Shown: positions 56,957-64,000 of the stretch, one piece after another
Layout: each line of letters starts with the position of its first letter
Numbering within the stretch: position 1 is the first letter of the stretch
NCBI GenBank assembly: GCA_946800325.1
Contig: OX326956.1
Coordinates: 71,109,087-71,173,086, forward strand
From: Luzula sylvatica
Lineage: Eukaryota > Streptophyta > Magnoliopsida > Poales > Juncaceae
Reading direction: 5' to 3'
Length of the DNA: 64,000 nt
The notes under the pieces: model-generated
The model's input: only the letters and a program-made list of their open reading frames with translations
The model's database searches: none
What the model was told of the DNA's origin: nothing
Translations under genes and position numbers: made by a program

Positions 56957-59900
56957 ATGTCATTTAAAAACTTATCATTTCTTTGTTGGAACGTGAGAGG
57001 ATTAGGATCGAGTGATAAATGTAAACTCGTTAAAGACACTATTCGGGATTCATTATGTGATGTTATTTGTTTACAAGAAACTAAGTGGGAGGATCCTACT
57101 TTTTTTGATATTCGACGTGTTTGCTCCTCAAAGTTTCGCAATGCAAAATTTCTTAACGCTAGAGGAACCCGGGGTGGGCTCATGACGGCATGGTCCGATA
57201 AAGTTTCTCTTGTTGATTGTACGGTAGGAAATTTTTATTTGAGTTGCACATTCAATAAAACGGGAGGCAATAATTTCCGAATTTATAACATTTATGGTCC
57301 TTCCGAAGACAATGATGTTAGAAAAATGGAATTTCTTGATGAAATTACAAACTCTTTACAAATAGACTTGCCAACTATACTTCTAGGTGATTTTAACTTA
57401 ATTAGGAACTCTCTAGATTCAACCGGGGATAGTCACTCGTATGCGTCCATTCAATATTTTAACAATTTCATTGAGGTTAATTCTCTATTTGAAGTCGATT
57501 CTAATCGCAAGTTTACGTGGTCTAGTAGACGACAAATCCCCACACTCTCCAAGCTTGATAGAATACTCGTGTCCGCATGGTTTATCATTAACAACTATCA
57601 CTTAAAGCTTGTAGATTTACCTAACACAACCTCGGATCATATTCCTTTGAAGTTATCTATCATGTCTCCAACCGCATCCCCACGACATTTTCGCTTTGAA
57701 AAATATTGGCTTAGATGTGAGGAGATTCTCAATATAATTAGTGCGGGTTGGGTTGCCCCCACTAGGAACACTATTGACTTCGCCCAACAATTCAATCACA
57801 AAATTTTAAATACAAAAGAGGCTCTTACAAAATGGGCAAAAGATAAATTTAGCTCCAATAATGAAACTATAGATTTATGCAAAAAATTCTTATCAACTCT
57901 TGATAGCATGGAAGAGGAGCGGATTCTTAACCCCCTAGAATTTAAGCTTCGCATTAACATCCGTGAGAAACTTCATGATTTAATTACGATTCAAGAGAGC
58001 AAGTGGCAACAAAGGTCATCTATTAATTGGCTCCGTTTAGGGGATAACAATACTTCGTACTTTCATGCGTTGGCATCGATCCGCCGACAACAAAATTATA
58101 TCCATAAACTAACGATTGGTGAGGGTGATACAAGTGATCCGGTGGAAATTAACCTAGCTTTTACATCCTTTTTCAAGTCTTCACTCGGGTCCCGACCTAA
58201 CTCTCACATTAGGGCAGATTGGCAATCCATATACTCGCATCAAACAAGCCCTCTTAACCTTGATTTGCTTGCGGCCAACTTTACGGAAAACGAAATTCTT
58301 GATGCACTCAAATCCTTGAAGAAAGGAAAATGTTGTGGACCCGATGGGTTTCCGAATGAATTTTTTCAAAAAGCTTGGCCGATTCTAAAGGACGACATAA
58401 TTAAGTTAATTAACCTTTTTTACGAGAATCGCTTACAACTTAAAACACTTAACAAAGCATCAATTCAATTATTACCCAAGACCGAGGGGGCCACAATGAT
58501 CTCGGATTATCGGCCAATAAGCATCATCTCAACACCAATCAAATTAATCACGAAAATCCTAGCGATTCGTTTACAACCTTTCATGCCCCTTCTTATTCAC
58601 CGGTGTCAATCCGCTTTCATAAAAGGTCGTTCTATTACCGAGACTTTCATAACATCTAGGGAAATATTGAACTTCTATCACAAAGCAAAAATTCCAACGG
58701 TGATGATCAAAATTGATTTCAAAAAAGCTTTTGACAATGTGTGTTGGAAATTTCTAAATGACATTATGATAGCGCGGGGTTTACCGTTGTCTTGGACTCG
58801 ATGGATAACGAATTTGTTATCATCTTCGAGTTCGTCCATTCATACGAATGGTATGCGGGGACCACACTTTCCCCACAAAAGAGGTCTTCGTCAAGGTGAT
58901 CCGTTATCCCCGCTTCTATTCACTTTAGCCGTAGATGCTTTACAAATAATGATTGGTCAAATACATCCACTATTAACCTCTCCTATTGTTTTTGCACCGA
59001 CTACATTACAATATGCGGACGATACAATATTATTTGTGGAGGCACATCCTAGGAACATCAAAATTACTATGGAAACAATCTCACTCTTCTCCAAAATTTC
59101 GGGTCTTGAAATTAATTGGGACAAGAGTTGCTTCGTTCCTATATCAATCTCCGAAGAATTACACACCCATCTCGCTTCCATTACAAGATGCCAAAAAAAA
59201 TCGTTGCCACTAAAATATCTAGGTTTACCACTCTCTTATAAAAAACCAAGTAAATTCACATTTCGACCAATTATCGATAAGATAAATCGAAGAATAAATA
59301 GTTGGCAAAATAAGTTTTTATCATTAGGGGGTCGCACTATTCTTGTTAAATCGGTTTTGAGTGCCCTCACAAATTTTACAATGCATTCCTTTATTTTTCC
59401 AAGCGGAGTCCTAGACGAGATTAATAAAATTACACGGGCTTTCTTTTGGAAAGGCACAAATAAAGTCACGGGGGGGCATTGCCTCGCGAATTGGAAAAAA
59501 GTGTGCTTGCCAAAAAAAAATGGAGGACTTGGAATAATTAATATCCGTAACCAAAATCAAGCATTCACAATTCGATGGCTTTACAAACTTGATTTCGATA
59601 GAGATTGTTTATGGTCCGTGACAATGAGAGACCTATTTCACATTAATTGTGCCGGTGACCTAACAAATGTGCCGACTAACATCGCTTCCTTCTATGTTCG
59701 GGGATTACAAAAATTGTTGCCGCTTTACAAATCCCTATTAGGGAACTCGCCACAAGGATCCATATTTCATAGCAATAATGACAACCCGCCGAGATTTAGT
59801 TCGGCAATGATCTATGAAAGAATGTCTCATCCGGGCTTCGAGTGTCGGTGGACCAACCTCCTCTTCAAAATTCGAGCTCCCTTGAAGGTCAAAATTTTTG

Positions 59901-60286
59901 GTTGGCTAGTGATGAATAACCGCATTTTAACATCGGATAACTTGCGCAAGAGGGGATGGCCTCACGAGCCAAGTTGCACACTTTGTTCAACATCGCAAGA
60001 AACTTCCTATCATCTTCTATATGATTGTCCATTTGTTAGGATCCTTTGGCTCATGGTGAACCCGGTCATTTGTACTTCGGCTCTCTCGATTGAAGAAATG
60101 TGGCTCCAAACGAGAAAACAATTAACTTCTATCGATACAAGTCTTTGGGACACACAATGGCTCGCCACAATTTGGACCATTTGGAACGAACGAAATCAAC
60201 GCATATTTAGACGAAAGGCACGGATGCAATGCCTCCTCGTTTCGGTAGTGAGAGACATGACTAACAAGTGGTGTAGATTTTGTTAG
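56957..60286 (+). CDS. LINE ORF2: endonuclease and reverse transcriptase
   Basis: From the ATG at 56957 (MSFKNLSFLCWNVRGLG) an uninterrupted 1109-codon frame. The apurinic-type endonuclease (residues about 1-225) shows WNVRGL, CLQETKWE, GDFNLI and SDHIPL. The RT (about 470-760) shows YRPISI, KIDFKKAFDNV, GLRQGDPLSPLLF and YADD (686-689). The zf-RVT region (about 945-1035) shows RGWPHEPSCTLCSTSQETSYHLLYDC. The tail is TIWNERNQRIFRRK. The frame is open a few codons upstream without an ATG. No RNase H domain, as in many plant L1s. The enzyme nicks target DNA and reverse-transcribes element RNA there. No defect visible. Confidence 0.93.
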   Translation: MSFKNLSFLCWNVRGLGSSDKCKLVKDTIRDSLCDVICLQETKWEDPTFFDIRRVCSSKFRNAKFLNARGTRGGLMTAWSDKVSLVDCTVGNFYLSCTFNKTGGNNFRIYNIYGPSEDNDVRKMEFLDEITNSLQIDLPTILLGDFNLIRNSLDSTGDSHSYASIQYFNNFIEVNSLFEVDSNRKFTWSSRRQIPTLSKLDRILVSAWFIINNYHLKLVDLPNTTSDHIPLKLSIMSPTASPRHFRFEKYWLRCEEILNIISAGWVAPTRNTIDFAQQFNHKILNTKEALTKWAKDKFSSNNETIDLCKKFLSTLDSMEEERILNPLEFKLRINIREKLHDLITIQESKWQQRSSINWLRLGDNNTSYFHALASIRRQQNYIHKLTIGEGDTSDPVEINLAFTSFFKSSLGSRPNSHIRADWQSIYSHQTSPLNLDLLAANFTENEILDALKSLKKGKCCGPDGFPNEFFQKAWPILKDDIIKLINLFYENRLQLKTLNKASIQLLPKTEGATMISDYRPISIISTPIKLITKILAIRLQPFMPLLIHRCQSAFIKGRSITETFITSREILNFYHKAKIPTVMIKIDFKKAFDNVCWKFLNDIMIARGLPLSWTRWITNLLSSSSSSIHTNGMRGPHFPHKRGLRQGDPLSPLLFTLAVDALQIMIGQIHPLLTSPIVFAPTTLQYADDTILFVEAHPRNIKITMETISLFSKISGLEINWDKSCFVPISISEELHTHLASITRCQKKSLPLKYLGLPLSYKKPSKFTFRPIIDKINRRINSWQNKFLSLGGRTILVKSVLSALTNFTMHSFIFPSGVLDEINKITRAFFWKGTNKVTGGHCLANWKKVCLPKKNGGLGIINIRNQNQAFTIRWLYKLDFDRDCLWSVTMRDLFHINCAGDLTNVPTNIASFYVRGLQKLLPLYKSLLGNSPQGSIFHSNNDNPPRFSSAMIYERMSHPGFECRWTNLLFKIRAPLKVKIFGWLVMNNRILTSDNLRKRGWPHEPSCTLCSTSQETSYHLLYDCPFVRILWLMVNPVICTSALSIEEMWLQTRKQLTSIDTSLWDTQWLATIWTIWNERNQRIFRRKARMQCLLVSVVRDMTNKWCRFC

Positions 60287-60700
60287 ATTAGATATTTCAT
60301 ATTTTGTTAGAGGAGCTTGTGTAAATATTTTTGTGTACAAAACTTTTTTATTTTTATTTTATAAAAAAGAATGGATCGAGCGCGTATCGCGCTTGCCAAT
60401 CCTTCAAAAAAAAACTAGTCATATAATGTAAATTTTACTGTATTTGTTATTTGGTATCTCCACGAATACCCGTCAAAATTCGCCCATGCTCATATGGCTT
60501 ATAAACTACAACAATAACAGCGTGTCCAAATCTGCATAATAAATGTTTGAAGTCCACCACTTTAAAAGGATAATTAAGCACAATAGTTTGGGGCTACTCC
60601 CCACTCTCACCACTAGAACTGGGCTATTAGCCCCACTCCACTTTAGGAGGACCAACAGAGAGCTCCACATGGAGAAGCAAAAGCATAAGATCTTGAACCT

Positions 60701-60709
60701 CTATATATT
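60701..60709 (+). promoter_or_regulatory. TATA box of GDSL gene 3
   Basis: CTATATATT in AACCTCTATATATTCAAC, about 55 bases before the ATG at 60761. The leader would be short. The preceding 270 bases hold no other gene. Confidence 0.5.
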
Positions 60710-60961
60710 CAACTGAGCCGCATGCATAATTTTCCAAAAACTTTCTAAACAAATCCACCAATGAAGCATCAATTGCTTACCTCATTTTTTATCATCATCT
60801 TTTCGTTCTTCGACACTGCAAAATGTACTTTGCCGATATACAATGCAATATTTAGCTTCGGCAACTCATTGGCTGACACCGGAAACCTTGCTATATTGAT
60901 TCCCTCCAATCCATTCGCAAATCTCCCTTATGGCGAGACCTACTTCCACCGTAACGCTGGC

Positions 60962-61118
60962 CGCGCTTCTGATGGACGCCTTATCATTGATTTTATAGGT
61001 TGGTTGTGTCTCTCTGACCTCCTGACCTTCTGTAAACACACAAACGCACAAACACAAATTTATAGATCTTCTGATGGACGCGCTTCTCTTTGACGTCTTA
61101 TCATTGATTTTATAGGGT
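60962..61118 (+). repeat. Partial duplication of exon 1 end inside intron 1 of gene 3
   Basis: The end of exon 1 with its donor (about 60962-61003: GCGCTTCTGATGGACGCC then TTATCATTGATTTTATAGGT) recurs rearranged at 61068-61118 (TCTGATGGACGCGCTTCTCT, then CTTATCATTGATTTTATAGG) followed by GTGG. The duplicate carries a second donor-like GG|GT. Confidence 0.8.
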
Positions 61119-61237
61119 GGAATATATAAGATCAATTGGAATATATAAGATCACTTTTATTGATCATCCTCGAGCAATATATTTCTATCTAAGATATTCA
61201 GTGTCCTGATGCATATTTAATTAGGAAAAATTTACTT

Positions 61238-61465
61238 CGTCTCCAGATTTCGTCACCACACCCTCTATATCTTTCTTAACATATTTAATTAACATGATAA
61301 TTAACAAGGGCCACATAAGTAATGACTTCATAATATGAATTCAGAATTCAGAATTTAGCTAGATGTTAACTGTATATCACATGTTAATTAATTAAATATT
61401 TTAATTAAGATATACAGGGTGTGTAAAATATAGAGGTCGCGAACACACTATCTCTCTCTCAACAT
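61238..61465. mobile_element. Degenerate MITE-like segment in intron 1 of gene 3
   Basis: Inner ends ACACCCTCTATATCTTTCTT and, as complement of right, ACACCCTGTATATCTTAATT around a TTAATTAA-rich core resemble the GGGA-type MITE family. Outer ends and duplication not resolved. Confidence 0.35.
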
Positions 61466-62783
61466 GATTTAAATGCACACTAATAACGGTACTACGGAAT
61501 CAAAAAAACGAACCATGAATTTTGTGGTGTATTTGTTAGAGTAGAGTATAGTGTACATATTATGAAATCTTAGATCACATATTTGGTGTGCGTTTTTGTA
61601 CACAGCTCAAGCTCTTGGCCTGCCACTAGTCCCGCCATTTTTGGGGAATGACAAAAATTTCAGTAAGGGTGTAAATTTTGCAGTCATCGCTGCTACAGCA
61701 CTTGATTTTGCATTTCTTCGACAGAACAATGTTTCTGATCCGATATTACAGAACACGTCCCTAAATGTTCAACTCGGATGGTTTCGGGACTTGAAGCCTT
61801 CTTTATGCAACACAACAGAATGTTCGTACATTTTGATCATTCCTATAAATTAATGACAGTACAATGATACATTTATTATCATCATAATCTTATTTTTATT
61901 GAACTTGTTCACGCAGCTTGCGAGGATTACTTTGGCAAGTCACTCTTCTTACTTGGCGAATTCGGAGGGAATGATTATAACTTTTTATTATCTGCGGGAA
62001 AAACTGTAGATCAAGTCAAATCTTACATCCCTTTGGTTATCAACACTATTAGGGTAGCTGCTGAGGTATTTATTATTTAATTAAACATTTAATTTCCACT
62101 GCAATGCAAAGGACAAGTTTGTAATCAACTACTAATGCATACAAATGTAGTCATTGCTGAATCAAGGAGTGAAACACTTAGTATTGCCTGGAAACCTACC
62201 AACCGGCTGCATACCAGTTATCTTGACAAACTACTCGAGTCCGAACATGTCAGACTACGACAGCGTCGGATGCCTCAAGAAGTACAACACAATTGCATCT
62301 GTCCATGACATCAAACTAATCGAGGCAACGACTCAGCTGAAACTCAAGTTTCCACTAGCAAAAATCAGTTATGCAGATTATTACACGCCAGTGATGCAGT
62401 TCTTGCAAACGCCACAAGTCTACGGTGAGTTTCACGTTATTATGGCGGGCTAACCCTAACTATTGGATATGAAATCATTGACCGGTTTTTGTATGTCGCA
62501 GGGTTTAATAACGGAGCACGCACCTCTAAGGGTTTGTTGCGGAAGCGGTGGACCGTATAACTATAATTCAAGTCTTATCTGTGGAGAACCCGGTGTAACG
62601 GCATGTCAAGATCCGTCTACGTATCTAAATTGGGATGGAGTTCACTTAACTGAGCCAGCATACAATATTATTGCTAATGGTTGGTTGAAAGGTCCTTATG
62701 CTAATCCACCCATATTACTAGCTGTCAAGTACGGAAGTGAAACTATCAACTTTCCTTATGAGATGGAGTTAAATGTTGAATAA

Positions 62784-64000
62784 AGTCTTGGCAGAACGTA
62801 TGCCTTGAAATCTCATGTTATGATATATTTTATTAAGGTGTTTGGTTTGTATTTTATTAATTTTACCAAAAATTAAAAAATACAAGTTTCGTGACATTCT
62901 ATATTTCAAAAACTAACATATCTGTATTAAATCATTGTTAAATACATCAAATCAATATGGTATAAGAAATATGTAATTTCGATAATTCGCACAAAAAATG
63001 GTATGAAATTTTTTATTGAAAAAAGATTCATGCATAAAAAACCATTGAAAAAGAATAACATGAAATCATCTATTGCAAAAAAAACATTATTCCCTCCTAG
63101 TGAGAATTGTGGTTACTTTAGCCCACAACATATGTCATAAGGAAACGCGTATAATTTTATTATCTAGTGTGCAAATCAAACTTGATAACGATCGTAAACA
63201 AATACGCTGAGGTATTCTAATATCAAAACTCTAACCAGAGATAAGTTATGAAGATTAGTGCTCATTTTGTTTTGGGAAACTTTACTTTACCCCCAAATTT
63301 TACAACCACACCCTCTATATTCTAATTAACAAGAAATACATAATTAATAATTAATTTGCATTCATTGAGCTTGAGCTGGTCAATTAATCCTCCATAGACT
63401 AAGAATATGTATTTTTGTATTGTTTTGCAAAATAAATATGTATTTCAATAATTAATAATAATAATAATAATACTTGAAATTTAATAATGTAAGTACTTAT
63501 TCTTTATTCTTTTGCATTGTGCTTTTTTACATAATGTCTTCACAAATTTAAGAGAAACATAAATGTCAAATTAAAAAGAAAAATTAAGTGAACATATTTG
63601 ATGAATTTGTAAAATGATATTAATGTATGTTGTATGTTTTATAATATTATATATTTTTTGTTTGACATGTTTTTGTCGGGTGTGAATGATTTTGAATAGG
63701 TTCAAACCAATTTATTTTGTAGTCAATAAATATTTTTTATTTGCTCCCACTCTCCCGCCTCCCAATTTTTTTTTTGCAGTATGATTCCTATAGATATTTT
63801 TTGTTTCCCCTCTCCCCCCTAATAAAAAAACCCGGTCAAAGATTCGTCATTGTTTATGTGTACATCACTTTACACTTTGTTAGATTCATGTTATAACCAA
63901 TATATTTCATTATTTATCATTTCAAATTAATTTACATTATCAAATGAAAATGCAAATAAAAAATGAAGATTTATATATAAACTATTATTGGAATACATTA
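62784..64000. other. AT-rich 3' flank of gene 3
   Basis: No gene recognised. Near 63278 GGGAAACTTTACTTTACCCC resembles a terminus of the GGGA-type MITE family, but no right end was found before the window ends. A short (AAT)n tract lies at about 63450-63471. Confidence 0.45.

Larger units (their letters stand above)
53985..60412 (+). mobile_element. Full-length LINE (L1 type)
   Basis: Perfect 16-bp target duplication AACTAGTCATATAATG at 53969-53984 and 60413-60428. Between lie a short 5' UTR, ORF1, ORF2 (intact), a 3' UTR with the palindromic GCGCGTATCGCGC, and a short poly(A). Total length 6.4 kb. Such complete insertions are rare, since most LINE copies are 5'-truncated. The uneroded duplication and open ORF2 point to a fairly young insertion. 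It lies between GDSL genes 2 and 3; removing it would put them about 1.3 kb apart. Confidence 0.95.
60761..62783 (+). pseudogene. GDSL esterase/lipase (gene 3, frameshifted)
   Basis: Exons: 60761-60998, 61606-61821, 61917-62065, 62151-62424, 62502-62783. Splice sites are GT-AG and phases match genes 1 and 2 up to exon 5. There is a signal-like N-terminus (about 1-22). Block I reads [12 protein letters not shown]: the GDSL Asp is Asn, with the Ser kept. Block III is GEFGGND; PGNLPTGC is intact. In exon 5, after GFNNGA, seven extra bases relative to gene 1 (GCAC seems doubled at 62516-62523) shift the frame to a TAA at 62558, giving 311 residues without block V. The other frame still encodes CCGSGGPYNYN, WDGVHLTE and the tail, plus about 20 extra C-terminal residues. 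No alternative acceptor AG restores the frame. Probably a recent pseudogene, unless this is an assembly error. Confidence 0.82.

Noticed and set aside
1..64000. CRISPR arrays, operons, rRNA or tRNA genes
   Set aside because: None seen. Regular direct repeats are microsatellites, minisatellites or transposon motifs, and the genome is a plant's.

Overview
This is nuclear DNA of a flowering plant, very probably a eudicot. Spliced GDSL esterase/lipase genes with GT-AG introns sit in AT-rich, TE-dense sequence holding Ty1/Copia and L1-type elements, a SINE, hAT-type and Mutator-like MITEs and microsatellites. Nothing bacterial is seen. I cannot name the species.

The host genes are three + strand, five-exon GDSL esterase/lipase genes of the secreted plant SGNH family (sinapine/acetylajmalan-esterase-like type). 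Gene 1 (13790-15850) is intact with 365 codons. Gene 2 (51084-53051) keeps its catalytic residues but ends about 25 residues early. Gene 3 (60761-62783) has FGNS instead of FGDS and a net +1 frameshift in its last exon, so it is probably a pseudogene. Exon sizes are almost the same in all three (about 229-259, 216-219, 149, 274-277 nt and the last exon), so they are an old tandem array now spread over 49 kb by transposons.

Region by region: 0-7.4 kb is a mosaic of MITEs, a CACTA-like fragment, a broken Copia leader/LTR and a hAT-type element. 7.4-13.7 kb is AT-rich with one tiny LINE tail. Gene 1 follows, then a hAT-type element (16.7-17.4 kb) and a GC-richer, organelle-like block (17.6-18.1 kb). 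From 18.7 to 31.4 kb a 5'-truncated minus-strand L1 element is split by a complete but decayed minus-strand Copia element (20328-29487; 1035-bp LTRs, 5-bp target duplication CTACT), which itself carries a hAT-type element. 31.5-38.3 kb holds more MITEs, a hairpin minisatellite and low-complexity DNA.

38.4-49.5 kb holds a very young Copia element (41611-49467) with an uninterrupted 1315-codon gag-pol. It is preceded in direct tandem by a 5'-truncated copy sharing its left LTR. Gene 2 follows, with a tiny SINE in intron 1. A full-length L1 element (53985-60412, 16-bp target duplication) separates genes 2 and 3.

The most unusual items are the LTR-sharing Copia tandem, the TTCGAA palindrome arrays on both sides of the primer binding site in two related Copia elements, a conserved 1.3-kb non-coding segment between pol and the true polypurine tract, four hAT-type elements each with its own short-motif array, and a pre-insertion site for one of them inside the same window.
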